Source: CBDUQN01 sp965369375
Lineage (GTDB): Bacteria; Krumholzibacteriota; Krumholzibacteriia; Krumholzibacteriales; Krumholzibacteriaceae
DNA: 64,000 nucleotides
Direction of reading: 5' to 3'
Assembly: GCA_965369375.1 (NCBI GenBank)
Contig: CBDUQN010000005.1
Span: 16,790 to 80,789 of the forward strand
Shown here: positions 29,660-37,653 of the stretch, piece after piece
Position numbering within the stretch: the stretch's first letter is position 1
Layout: each line of letters starts with the position of its first letter
Program-made: the position numbers and the translations under genes
The notes under the pieces: generated by a model
What the model was told of the DNA's origin: nothing
Database searches by the model: none
The model's input: only the letters and a program-made list of their open reading frames with translations

Positions 29660-29689
29660 AGGCTAGCCCATTGATTTCCGATGTGTCAA
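29660..29689 (-). promoter_or_regulatory. Candidate promoter of the TPR gene
   Basis: Minus-strand TTGACA (29684-29689), 18-nt spacer, TAGCCT (29660-29665), about 50 bp above the TPR start. The -35 is perfect and the -10 weak. Confidence 0.45.
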
Positions 29690-29767
29690 GATTAATTTAC
29701 CGATCGTGCGTCCAGGCCTATCCGTGCTGTTGCTTGAATGAAACGGTGGCAGGTAGAGGTCGGGAAA

Positions 29768-30202
29768 TCAGTAGCGCCGACGCATCATGTACGGCGAATA
29801 GCGGCTCTGACTGTACTGGAATCTGAGGAGAAACGTGTCATTCGGCTTGTATGTCAAATCGATGTTCGGCAAGAATAATCCAGGGCTCGCATATGCTTCG
29901 CCCCCCGTCATCATCGATCCGACACCCACATCCCAATGCAGGGTGAGAGACCTGCTCAATTTCAAAGCGAAGTGTCCGAGGTAGTATCCCATGCCGAAGG
30001 AGCCGTAATTGTTCGATGAAGAATATGAAAAACCGACGGAACTGTGAAACTCGAGGCCCCGTATGTGCAAAAAACTCGGCGTCAGCTGAGGATTGAGATA
30101 GCTTTCGAAAACGCTCTGTTCCTCGATCGTGTCTTGCCCGACGATCGAAACGGGAACGAGGAAGAAGATGAAGATGGTGATAAGAACACCGTACAACTTC
30201 AT
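29768..30202 (-). CDS. Small exported protein, possible outer-membrane beta-strand protein
   Basis: A 144-residue protein with a clear signal peptide (LYGVLITIFIFFLVPVSIVG) and a mature part of alternating polar and hydrophobic strands (LEFHSSVGFSYSSSNNYG, FALKLSRSLTLHWDVGVG), ending RFQYSQSRYSPYMMRRRY. It is too short for a full large barrel. Its ATG at 30202 follows the response-regulator stop by one base, indicating coupling. No family recognised. Confidence 0.6.
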   Translation of the reverse strand: MKLYGVLITIFIFFLVPVSIVGQDTIEEQSVFESYLNPQLTPSFLHIRGLEFHSSVGFSYSSSNNYGSFGMGYYLGHFALKLSRSLTLHWDVGVGSMMTGGEAYASPGLFLPNIDLTYKPNDTFLLRFQYSQSRYSPYMMRRRY

Positions 30203-30203
30203 G

Positions 30204-30575
30204 CTACGCCCGAATCTCACTGCGCTGACCGAGGAGCTCCCGTATCTTCGATTTCAGAGGATCCAGATCAACAGATTTGACGATGTAGGCATCGGCCGCC
30301 CACGTCTTGAAATCATCCTTGTAGACGGAATAGGCCGAATTGATGATAACGGGTAACTCCTTGCGGCGCTGTGCCAATTCATTTAAACAGTCGATGCCGC
30401 TCTCTTCTCCCAGTTTCAAATCGAGGATCACGAGATCCGGTGATTCCTGTTCGATGATACGGAACACTTCATTCATATCAGATGCGGAAACCGTATCGTA
30501 ACCCTCGTTTCGCAACTCCTCACTATAGAGTTTTCGTACGTTCACCTCGTCATCGACTATCAGGATCTTTGCCAT
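30204..30575 (-). CDS. Single-domain response regulator (CheY-like receiver)
   Basis: A 123-residue stand-alone receiver: KILIVDDEVNVRKLY supplies the acidic pair, VILDLKLGE the phospho-acceptor Asp at about residue 52, INSAY the Thr/Ser switch and IVKSVD the conserved Lys. No output domain. AAGGAG precedes the ATG. It lies directly below the MglA-type GTPase and above the small exported protein. Which kinase talks to it is not visible; none is in the window. Confidence 0.93.
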   Translation of the reverse strand: MAKILIVDDEVNVRKLYSEELRNEGYDTVSASDMNEVFRIIEQESPDLVILDLKLGEESGIDCLNELAQRRKELPVIINSAYSVYKDDFKTWAADAYIVKSVDLDPLKSKIRELLGQRSEIRA

Positions 30576-30626
30576 CTTCCACTCCTTGGCGGTATAACAC
30601 GGTGCACCCGAAGAGCCTATAGTTCC

Positions 30627-30655
30627 ATATTGTCAGGAAACTCATACTACGTCAA
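30627..30655 (-). promoter_or_regulatory. Candidate promoter of the response regulator gene
   Basis: Minus-strand TTGACG (30650-30655), 17-nt spacer, CAATAT (30627-30632), between the GTPase stop and the regulator start. Confidence 0.35.
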
Positions 30656-30672
30656 GCACTTTCAGCAGGCGA

Positions 30673-31773
30673 TCAGTGGGACTCGATCTTGACCTCGAGG
30701 ATGACCTTGACCGGTATTTCCTTGTCGATTTCGCTCTTTGATATCCGAACGGGAACACGAATCACCTTCTCGAGCGGTTTCGGCGCGTCGGCGACTTCCA
30801 CGGCCGTTTCTTCCCGGGATTTCGAAGGCTTTGTCTTCTTGCCTAACTTATCGAGCGGATCGCTTATTATTTCCATATTCTCCTGGGGATCAACCGTTTC
30901 CTTTTGCTCTTCGTTATTCAAATCCACCAGATGGCCGTAATCCTCGTATCCGTCCCTCGTAGCGCCGAGGTTCACACCCTCGTGAGACTGTTCCTTCTCC
31001 TTGAGAACGTTATCGACAAACTCAGAGACAGACTCGTGCTCCTCTTCTCTCTTCTCTGCATGTATTAAAGACTCGCTCTCGCCTGTCTCTGAGTCACGTA
31101 AACGAGACTTTCCCTTTGCAACCACCTCGGCACAAACCGATGAATTATCCGAGGTGCTCTTCGATTTGCTTTCGCTGCCAATTTCCCTGAGCTCTTCCTG
31201 CATTTTCATGAATACGAGGCGCGCGACCTCCTCGAAGGTCTCATAAACTCCGTCACCGTTCGTAGCGATGCCTTCGAATGTGGGAACTTTGAATGTGTTC
31301 AATTCCTTTTCCATCATTTTCGCGTCCAGGCAGTTTGGCAGGTCACGCTTGTTGAATTGGAGCACCCATGGGATGCTCTTGAGAGTCAATCCGAGATCGT
31401 TGAGATTATCCTCGAGGTTCTGAATGCTTTCCTTGTTGCCTTCCATTTTCTCGGGCGCCGAATCCGAGACAAAAACGAGTGCATCGACACCCTTGAGCAC
31501 CAGCTTCCTCGTGGCGTTGTAGTACACCTGCCCCGGTACGGTATAGAGGAGAAATCGCATTTTGAATCCGTTGATCTCACCGACATCTATTGGCAGAAAA
31601 TCGAAAAACAGGGTTCGATCGGTGCGCGTCTTCATCGAGATCATCTTGCCCTTGTTCTCCTTGGGCAGCTTTGAATACATGAATTCGAGGTTTGTCGTCT
31701 TGCCACTGAGGCCGGGCCCGTAGTAGACGATCTTTATATTGATTTCACCGCCGGCATAATTTATTACAGCCAT
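30673..31773 (-). CDS. MglA-type small GTPase with a ~165-residue C-terminal tail
   Basis: Ras-like GTPase of the MglA family, a switch for cell polarity and motility in Myxococcus. Residues 1-200 form the G domain: P-loop GPGLSGKTTN (19-28), MglA-type TVPGQ (78-82) and the guanine-specificity NKRD (141-144). Residues 200-366 are a charged, Ser/Glu/Lys-rich, probably disordered tail with a more hydrophobic end (VIRVPVRISKSEIDKEIPV). Typical MglA is about 195 residues, so the tail is unusual. No mglB (Roadblock) gene is in the window. It has a response regulator immediately downstream. Confidence 0.9.
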   Translation of the reverse strand: MAVINYAGGEINIKIVYYGPGLSGKTTNLEFMYSKLPKENKGKMISMKTRTDRTLFFDFLPIDVGEINGFKMRFLLYTVPGQVYYNATRKLVLKGVDALVFVSDSAPEKMEGNKESIQNLEDNLNDLGLTLKSIPWVLQFNKRDLPNCLDAKMMEKELNTFKVPTFEGIATNGDGVYETFEEVARLVFMKMQEELREIGSESKSKSTSDNSSVCAEVVAKGKSRLRDSETGESESLIHAEKREEEHESVSEFVDNVLKEKEQSHEGVNLGATRDGYEDYGHLVDLNNEEQKETVDPQENMEIISDPLDKLGKKTKPSKSREETAVEVADAPKPLEKVIRVPVRISKSEIDKEIPVKVILEVKIESH

Positions 31774-32115
31774 CTTCCTCTGCTCTCCTTTGCTTCGGCC
31801 GGGGTGTCCCTTCCTTCCCTCGCGCTCTCTCGATGCACAGACAAGGAAACAGTCGCTTCAAGCAGGCTAACGTTACTCGAGTTAGGGTGTTCACTAAACG
31901 TTACCTGACGGAAGTGCCCACCCCGGCAGTAACGACTTTCCGCAAGGAGTGTGCCACGGGCCCGAGGCGACGCTCTTTTTTATCTGATTATATTTCAAGT
32001 GGTTATATCAGTTGAAGGCATAAAAAAGCAAGCCTTCCCGAGATAATGAGAGGGAATCGATGAAATGTGCAATCATCTATTGCTGGAGCTGCTACGAATC
32101 GCCTGCCGAGTTATC
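31774..32115 (-). other. Non-coding 342-bp stretch: leader and promoter of the MglA-type gene
   Basis: No convincing gene on either strand. The best signal is a perfect minus-strand TATAAT at 31987-31992 with a poor -35 (TTCAAC, 32011-32016, 18-nt spacer), which would give the GTPase gene a leader of about 200 nt. The leader contains GC-rich complementary stretches between 31900 and 31980, but I recognise no known riboswitch. Confidence 0.45.
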
Positions 32116-32469
32116 TCAATCGGGCGGACAGAGGGCGCCGCTGCAATCGAGGAAGAGATCGATCGCGCTCCCATCGCTGACAGAGACCGATTCCGTCCAG
32201 CAGAAATACTTTCCCTCATCAGCGAGGATGGCATTGCTGTGAACGTAAACCGAATACGATCCCGCGGGAATCTCGATAAGCGCAGGCTCCTCGCTCGATA
32301 CTCTGCCCCAATACTCGTCATTGATGAAAACAGAGGCGGGAAATGACACGCAGTTGCTGAATCTCAACCAGACACCGGTTGCCTGCTGCTCAACGACCTT
32401 GTCCTCACAACTCGTGAAAACGCCCGTAATGAGGATCAGGATAATCGCCAACACACCGATCCGCTTCAT
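32116..32469 (-). CDS. Small lipoprotein of unknown function
   Basis: A 117-residue protein with a signal peptide and lipobox (ILILITGVFTSC), then a compact beta-rich domain (VWLRFSNCVSFPASVFIND, IEIPAGSYSVYVHS) with four further Cys, possibly two disulfides. AAGGAGG precedes the ATG. A good promoter lies 20-45 bp upstream. No family recognised. Confidence 0.75.
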   Translation of the reverse strand: MKRIGVLAIILILITGVFTSCEDKVVEQQATGVWLRFSNCVSFPASVFINDEYWGRVSSEEPALIEIPAGSYSVYVHSNAILADEGKYFCWTESVSVSDGSAIDLFLDCSGALCPPD

Positions 32470-32487
32470 AAAAACCTCCTTGGCCCG

Positions 32488-32516
32488 TTCATATGCGAAA
32501 GCGCTCCTCTTGTCAA
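32488..32516 (-). promoter_or_regulatory. Promoter of the small lipoprotein gene
   Basis: Minus-strand TTGACA (32511-32516), 17-nt spacer, TATGAA (32488-32493). A second TTGACA lies at 32560-32565 with a 17-nt spacer to TTCTAA, so two start sites are possible. Confidence 0.55.
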
Positions 32517-32585
32517 GGATCGGCTAAATTCTCACATTAGAAAATAACAAATCAGGAATTGTCAAACAACAGAAAAATGGGCGGG

Positions 32586-33008
32586 TTATGAGGATAGTTT
32601 CTCACCGCACCACGGACAGTACCGATGAAGGGTGTTCACCTGTTTGCCGCATTCAGAGCATATGATGCTGTCTTCATTTCTTCCGTCGAGATTGAATCCG
32701 AGCGGATCGCGTCTGAGTTCCTTCAGCCTGTCATAGAGCTCCTGGGCCTTGGCCAGAACAAACTCGTATTTGCCCTTGTCGCAATGAACCACGATTTTCG
32801 GATACAGCTCCCCACCCTCTATCCTGACATCATCAATCGTGCAAAAATCGATGGAAAGATCCTTGATGCCGAATGATGCCTCGATATTGGATACCTGGAA
32901 GTTGATATGCCTGTCGGTAAGCTCCAGAATTCCGCGCGCGGCAATGAGCCTACTCACATAGTATATCGCTTTTTGCATGAAAATCGTTTTTTCACTTGAT
33001 ATGTGCAA
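32586..33008 (-). CDS. PH/GRAM-like domain protein with C-terminal zinc ribbon
   Basis: A 140-residue soluble protein. Residues about 15-95 look like a small beta-domain of the GRAM/PH type (ARGILELTDRHINFQV, VRIEGGELYPKIVVHCDKGKYEF), and the C-terminus is a zinc ribbon (CSECGKQ and CPWCGEK). The start is TTG at 33008 because GGAGG lies 7 nt upstream; the internal ATG at 32978 has no ribosome site. It overlaps the 5' region of the divergent acyltransferase gene. Function unknown. Confidence 0.72.
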   Translation of the reverse strand: MHISSEKTIFMQKAIYYVSRLIAARGILELTDRHINFQVSNIEASFGIKDLSIDFCTIDDVRIEGGELYPKIVVHCDKGKYEFVLAKAQELYDRLKELRRDPLGFNLDGRNEDSIICSECGKQVNTLHRYCPWCGEKLSS

Positions 33009-33070
33009 TCCCTATCCTCCGTGGAGCAATTTACGAATGCTGCTGCCAGAATTGTGCCACTTTAAGATTC

Positions 33071-33099
33071 TTGACAATAAATTGCTTCGGTCATATTCT
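33071..33099 (+). promoter_or_regulatory. Promoter of the acyltransferase/glycosyltransferase operon
   Basis: TTGACA (33071-33076), 17-nt spacer, TATTCT (33094-33099): a near-consensus sigma-70 promoter. It argues against any translation start before about 33106 for the downstream gene. Confidence 0.7.
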
Positions 33100-33109
33100 C
33101 CTACAAATC

Positions 33110-33955
33110 GTGACTGGACTTGGTAAAATCAGCTTTACGCTGGCGGCTGTCGTCCTTGATCTGCTACCCATGCGTGTACGCACGTGCATAGCAGATGCTT
33201 CCGGTGCCTTGCTTTATGCGCTCGTGCCGGCCTGGAGGCGCAACATTCGGGAGAACCTCTCACGTATCGGTGTCGAGGCTTCAAAGGAAGTTGTGCTCGG
33301 TATCTTGAAGAACCATTCGATGAACATAATGGATATGTTCGCCTCCTCACGGTGGCGGACGCCGGAAATACAGAAGAAATTCACCTTCGAGGGAAAGGAG
33401 GTGCTCGATGACGCGCTCGCCGAGGGAAAGGGCGTCATAGCGGTTACCGCGCACATCGGAAACTGGGAACTCGCCGCGCTCTACCTGAGCTCTCTCGGAT
33501 ATAACCTCCACATCGTAGCGGGAGTTCAGCTGAACCGGGTTTTGAGTGAAGCGGTCAAGGAGGCGAAGGAAAAGTGGGGCATAGAAGTAATCAACCCGAA
33601 GCACTCATACCGGCGATTGTTCAAAGCACTCGCCTCGAACGGCATTGTGGTGCTGCTCGTCGACGGAGACATTTACATCGGTAGCGCTAAAATCGATTTC
33701 TTCGGCCAACAAGCCACGATGCCAAGAGGACCGGTGCAGCTCGGCCGCAGAAGCGGCGCTCCGGTCATCGGAGGATACTGCAGGCGCATGCCGGGGGACC
33801 GCTACCGGGTTCACCTCGAAGAGGTGCTCTCGGGAAAAGAGGCCGCTTCGCTTCCGGAAAAGGAGGCGCTCAGACGGCTGTACCGCCCCGTTGAACGGTT
33901 TATCAGGGACAACGGCGATCAATGGTGCATCTTTCGCCGATTATGGGGAGCATGA
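33110..33955 (+). CDS. LpxL/HtrB/PatA-type lysophospholipid acyltransferase
   Basis: Membrane-associated acyltransferase that would add an acyl chain to lipid A or to a glycolipid. The catalytic HxxxxE/D motif is AHIGNWE, followed by the conserved VAGVQLNRVLSEAVKEA region and LVDGDIYIGSAKIDFFG. The frame is open upstream to 32996, but a strong promoter at 33071-33099 lies inside that stretch, so I place the start at GTG 33110, 11 nt below the -10; an ATG at 33170 is also possible. The stop is directly followed by a PimA-like glycosyltransferase, an arrangement like patA-pimA in actinobacteria. Confidence 0.85.
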   Translation: MTGLGKISFTLAAVVLDLLPMRVRTCIADASGALLYALVPAWRRNIRENLSRIGVEASKEVVLGILKNHSMNIMDMFASSRWRTPEIQKKFTFEGKEVLDDALAEGKGVIAVTAHIGNWELAALYLSSLGYNLHIVAGVQLNRVLSEAVKEAKEKWGIEVINPKHSYRRLFKALASNGIVVLLVDGDIYIGSAKIDFFGQQATMPRGPVQLGRRSGAPVIGGYCRRMPGDRYRVHLEEVLSGKEAASLPEKEALRRLYRPVERFIRDNGDQWCIFRRLWGA

Positions 33956-33956
33956 T

Positions 33957-35114
33957 TTGAATATCGGCATCGTCACACAATCGTACTACCCGAGACCGGG
34001 GGGAGTCGCGGAAGTCGTACATCATACCGCATGGGTGCTCTCGCAGCGCGGCCATAACGTCAAGATCATCACCACCAATTACAGCGCAAAAATGGATAGC
34101 GATCCGAATATAATCCGGATCGGAAGGAACCTGCTCATACCGAACAACGGCGCATGGGCCAATGTTACGGCCGGATTCGGACTTGCCTCACAGCTCGAGG
34201 AGATATTCCAACGAGAGGCGTTCGATATCATTCAGATACACTGCCCCCTGACCCCGACATTGCCCCTGCTCACATTCAATGCGGCCCGCGAGGGGCAAAA
34301 GATCGTCGGCTCTTTTCATGCCGCAGCGGAAAGCCATTTGGGTTATTCGATCTTTCGGCGGCAGCTTCGCTCGAGAGTCGAGCGGCTCGATGCGCGGGTC
34401 GCCGTGTCGGAGGCTGCAATGAAGTTTGCAAGTCGTTATTTTCCGGGAAATTATGATATTGTTCCGAACGGGATCGACTGTGAGCGGTTCCACCCCGACG
34501 TTCCTCCCGTCGAAGAGCTGACCGACGATTGCCTCAATCTGCTCTACGTCGGCAGACGGGATCGGAGAAAGGGTCTCACCTACCTATACCGGGCTCTGCC
34601 GCTCGTCCAGAAGAGACTCGGCCGCAAGATCCGGCTGATTCTCGTCGGCGACGGAATGCTGGGTGGGCGGTTGATACCGAAACCTCTCTTTCTCGGCGGC
34701 GCCGAGATCGTCACCATCGGACGCGTTTCACCGGAGATGCTCCCCCGATACTACGCCTCCGCAGATATCCACTGCTCGCCGGCGATCGGCAGGGAGAGTT
34801 TCGGCATCGTGCTCCTCGAGGCGATGGCGTCGGGAATACCGGTTATCGCGAGTGATATTCCCGGCTTTCGCAGCGTCGTCTCGCCCGGACGCGAGGGATT
34901 CTTGGTTGCACCGCGCAGCACCGAACGTCTCGCCGAAGCAATTCTGGCCATGGGGACAGATTCGCGGCTGAGATCCGAGCTCGGATCTCGGGGCAGGGAA
35001 AAGGCTCTGCAGTACCATTGGCCGATCGTCACCGATAAGCTCGAAGGGATTTTTTACCGAATTACCGGTATGCGGCCGGCGCGCCCGGCGCCCGCATACC
35101 AATCTGCAGGATGA
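33957..35114 (+). CDS. GT4-family glycosyltransferase, PimA-like
   Basis: A 385-residue GT-B enzyme transferring a sugar from a nucleotide donor, probably to a lipid at the inner membrane. N-terminal IGIVTQSYYPRPGGVAEVV; C-terminal donor site with LLYVGRRDRRKGLTYLYRA, LILVGDG and GRESFGIVLLEAMASGIPVIAS (EX7E motif). These resemble phosphatidylinositol mannosyltransferases such as PimA/PimB. The start is TTG at 33957, 7 nt after GGGGAG and one base after the acyltransferase stop. The true acceptor is unknown. Confidence 0.88.
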   Translation: MNIGIVTQSYYPRPGGVAEVVHHTAWVLSQRGHNVKIITTNYSAKMDSDPNIIRIGRNLLIPNNGAWANVTAGFGLASQLEEIFQREAFDIIQIHCPLTPTLPLLTFNAAREGQKIVGSFHAAAESHLGYSIFRRQLRSRVERLDARVAVSEAAMKFASRYFPGNYDIVPNGIDCERFHPDVPPVEELTDDCLNLLYVGRRDRRKGLTYLYRALPLVQKRLGRKIRLILVGDGMLGGRLIPKPLFLGGAEIVTIGRVSPEMLPRYYASADIHCSPAIGRESFGIVLLEAMASGIPVIASDIPGFRSVVSPGREGFLVAPRSTERLAEAILAMGTDSRLRSELGSRGREKALQYHWPIVTDKLEGIFYRITGMRPARPAPAYQSAG

Positions 35115-36346
35115 CATCACGGAATAATCAAACGCCGCACTTGCCCGCCTACCTCTTTATCATGTTCTGGCTCGCTCAGGCGATATCGCTCTTCGGTGAC
35201 CGGCTCAACAACTTCTCTCTTCTCGCGCTGATAAACGAATTCTCCCCGGACCCCGCACTGACACTCTCCAAGATCTACCTATTCATGTTCCTGCCGATCT
35301 ATACGCTCTCGCCCTTGATCGGCGCCGTCCTCGACCGGCTCAACAAACGCTGGGTTCTCGTCATCACCGATATTTTCAGGGGCGCAATCGTCTTCTTGAT
35401 ACCGCCGCTCTTCATACGATCGGGTAGCTTTGCACCGATAATGGGCATCGTCTTTCTCTCCACGACGGGAAACCTCTTCTTTCTGCCCGCCAAGTCGAGT
35501 CTCATACCTGAGCTCGTCGACCGGGAGCGCCTCGTGCGGGTAAACTCCCTGCTCTGGGCCGCGGGAATCGCGGGCGTTATCGGCGGTTTTCTCGGCGGCG
35601 GTCTCATCTACGACTATGTCTCATGGGAATCATGCTTCTACATAGACGGGGCCACCTATATCCTGTCGGCCGCTCTCCTTCTCGGGATAGCGCTTCACCG
35701 CGGCCCGGCCCGGCACACCGAGGTGCACGACGTAGAACACCCGACGATAGTCTCGTCGATCGTCACAGGAGTACGGGCGATACGGCACACACGCGGAATC
35801 ATGCGCTTCCTCGGAATCCAGATGCTTATCTTTTTCGGGGCCGGGGGATTCAGTGTTCTCGCGCTCGAGCTGATAAATGAGGTTTCACCGCCGGGGAGCT
35901 CTCTGGGCATCAGCGTTGCGGGCCTCGCGGTGGGGCTCGGAATGGGCATCGGCTCGTTGCTTGTAAACAAAGTTCCCGAAGGCAGTTACAGGCGTGCTGA
36001 GATTGTTTTCATCTTTCTTTTCGCGCCAGCTGCGGTGCTGTTGGCCGCCGAAAAGAGTCTCGTCACAATAGGTATAGGCGCTCTGGCCGGCGGATTCTGC
36101 GCAGCGCCCCTCGTTATTCTCTCCGAGGCGGAGCTCCAGAAAAATACCCCGCAGGAGTTGCGCGGTCGTGTATTTTCCTTTCGCGAGATCTTGACGCGCA
36201 CCTGCTTTCTTGCTTCGGCGTTCATCTTCAGCGCGGCGGGCCGCCATGCAGACAATGGAACACTGATCATTCTGCTTGGTCTCGTTCTTGCATCGACAGG
36301 AATAATTTGGATGAGAGCAATGGATAGAAGAGATAAGCACTTGTAA
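35111..36346 (+). CDS. MFS transporter
   Basis: A 411-residue, about 12-helix permease of the MFS_3 (enterobactin exporter or macrolide-efflux-like) group. A cytoplasmic-loop motif is visible (GAVLDRLNKRWVLVITD between helices 2 and 3), and GALAGGFCAAPLVILSEAELQ-type helices follow. The ATG overlaps the glycosyltransferase stop as ATGA, so it belongs to the same operon. It may export or flip a product of the two upstream enzymes; that is inference. Confidence 0.85.
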   Translation: MTSRNNQTPHLPAYLFIMFWLAQAISLFGDRLNNFSLLALINEFSPDPALTLSKIYLFMFLPIYTLSPLIGAVLDRLNKRWVLVITDIFRGAIVFLIPPLFIRSGSFAPIMGIVFLSTTGNLFFLPAKSSLIPELVDRERLVRVNSLLWAAGIAGVIGGFLGGGLIYDYVSWESCFYIDGATYILSAALLLGIALHRGPARHTEVHDVEHPTIVSSIVTGVRAIRHTRGIMRFLGIQMLIFFGAGGFSVLALELINEVSPPGSSLGISVAGLAVGLGMGIGSLLVNKVPEGSYRRAEIVFIFLFAPAAVLLAAEKSLVTIGIGALAGGFCAAPLVILSEAELQKNTPQELRGRVFSFREILTRTCFLASAFIFSAAGRHADNGTLIILLGLVLASTGIIWMRAMDRRDKHL

Positions 36347-36365
36347 CATCATCTGAGGGGTCAGG

Positions 36366-36806
36366 ATGCAGATCACGGAAAAAATTCTCAAAGAGGTATT
36401 TCACAGGCTCCTGAACACGGAGCCAAAACAGGAAGTGCTCGAAAAGCTGCAGGGAATCATCGATGGGATAATGGATAAATTCCAGGAGACCTTCAAGCTC
36501 GATACGATCCAGCGCCAGAACACTTTCAGGGCGATTATCTGCAGCATGTTCGTGCACGGATGGGGACTGGGAATGCATCCGTACAACAATCCCAACAAGA
36601 ATCTCGATGGAAGAGAGATAGAGGTACGTGTCAGCAAGGACATTCTGCTGCCGCTCGAGTATGTAAAGGCTCTGCGATACGTGAAGAAGGACGAGCAGGG
36701 GAGGGTGAAGCAGGTACTCTTCGAGCCCGATCAGAATCAGCGCGTCAGGCGCCATATAGACACGTTGCTCGACAAGATTGCCAAGGAAAAGTGGGGAGAA
36801 CAGTAA
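36366..36806 (+). CDS. Conserved-looking protein of unknown function
   Basis: A 146-residue soluble protein I do not recognise. The N-terminal half looks helical (ITEKILKEVFHRLLN, LEKLQGIIDGIMDKF), the middle holds HGWGLGMHPYNNPNKNLDG, and the end is charged (VRRHIDTLLDKIAKEKW). GAGGGG lies before the ATG. It follows the MFS gene by 20 bp and ends 4 bp from the convergent RsbW-like gene. The reading frame is clean, so I take it as a real gene. Confidence 0.65.
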   Translation: MQITEKILKEVFHRLLNTEPKQEVLEKLQGIIDGIMDKFQETFKLDTIQRQNTFRAIICSMFVHGWGLGMHPYNNPNKNLDGREIEVRVSKDILLPLEYVKALRYVKKDEQGRVKQVLFEPDQNQRVRRHIDTLLDKIAKEKWGEQ

Positions 36807-36810
36807 CGCC

Positions 36811-37638
36811 TCACTGGTGCGTGAAGGGATTGATCTTCTTCATTTCTATGATCCGACCACCCTTCTTGAATTCAACGCCGTCCATGAGTTCCCTGATAAG
36901 GTAGAGTCCTCGTCCGGACCCCTTGTAGACATTATCACTCTCGGTCGGATCGCTCTGATCCTCGGGCTCGAAACCTTCGCCCTGGTCCTCCACCTGAATG
37001 ACAATACGATGAAAGCTGATGTAGATCCTGATATGGACCTTCAGGTCCTCCTTCTTCTTGTTGCCGTGTATGATCGCGTTGCTCAGCGACTCGTCCATGA
37101 CCATAGGCAGATTCACTTTGCTATCCTCGGGCGGGAATCCGAATTCGGCGGTGAGAAACGATACGAGCCGATTAACGCCCAGTATTCTCGACAGCCTGCT
37201 CGGAATGAGGAAATCGAGACGAACCTGTCCTTCTTCGATCAGATCGTTGCTCCTCGGGAAGGGAATCTCATCATCCCGGCGGCCGTTGATCACATGCTGC
37301 ACATCAGCGCGGCTCAACGGCGGGTGAAAGATCCCGCTGACACCGAGTGAGAGGAATGCAAGGTAATCACGCTCGCTGCATTCCTCCGTGATGATGTAAA
37401 TCGGCGAATCGATCTTGGCGAGACGGATCTCCCTCGTTCGGGCTACGTCGAGTGTTCGTGCGGGCAGGAAGAGAAGGATGACCGGAACTTCGTCTTCGAG
37501 AGACTTTATCCCTCTGATGAATTTGCGATAGCTCTTGTAGATATTGGGAATTACATTCTCGGGCAACCGAATGTCCGAAAAGAATTCGGCGTGCAGATCC
37601 GGCTGCAGGTTCAGTATATACAGCGAGGTCTGTTTCAC
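36811..37638 (-). CDS. RsbW-type HATPase protein with N-terminal receiver-like domain
   Basis: A 275-residue protein. Residues about 1-120 have a receiver-like fold but lack the acidic phosphorylation site. Residues about 135-275 form a histidine-kinase-type ATPase: MDESLSNAIIHGNKK (N box), VEDQGEGFEPED (G1) and SGRGLYLIRELMD (G2). This HATPase_c_2 form occurs in anti-sigma kinases such as RsbW/SpoIIAB. The start is GTG at 37638 with no good SD. It may pair with a STAS partner, for instance the one in the dcw cluster, but there is no direct evidence. Confidence 0.82.
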   Translation of the reverse strand: MKQTSLYILNLQPDLHAEFFSDIRLPENVIPNIYKSYRKFIRGIKSLEDEVPVILLFLPARTLDVARTREIRLAKIDSPIYIITEECSERDYLAFLSLGVSGIFHPPLSRADVQHVINGRRDDEIPFPRSNDLIEEGQVRLDFLIPSRLSRILGVNRLVSFLTAEFGFPPEDSKVNLPMVMDESLSNAIIHGNKKKEDLKVHIRIYISFHRIVIQVEDQGEGFEPEDQSDPTESDNVYKGSGRGLYLIRELMDGVEFKKGGRIIEMKKINPFTHQ

Positions 37639-37653
37639 ATCAAACGTTAAACG

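Noticed and set aside
31774..31986. c-di-GMP (GEMM) or other known riboswitch before the MglA-type gene
   Set aside because: Conserved GEMM core segments are absent; only generic GC-rich pairing is visible.
32996..33109. N-terminal extension of the acyltransferase (ATG 32996)
   Set aside because: No SD, contains many Cys unlike the family, and a strong promoter lies inside it.
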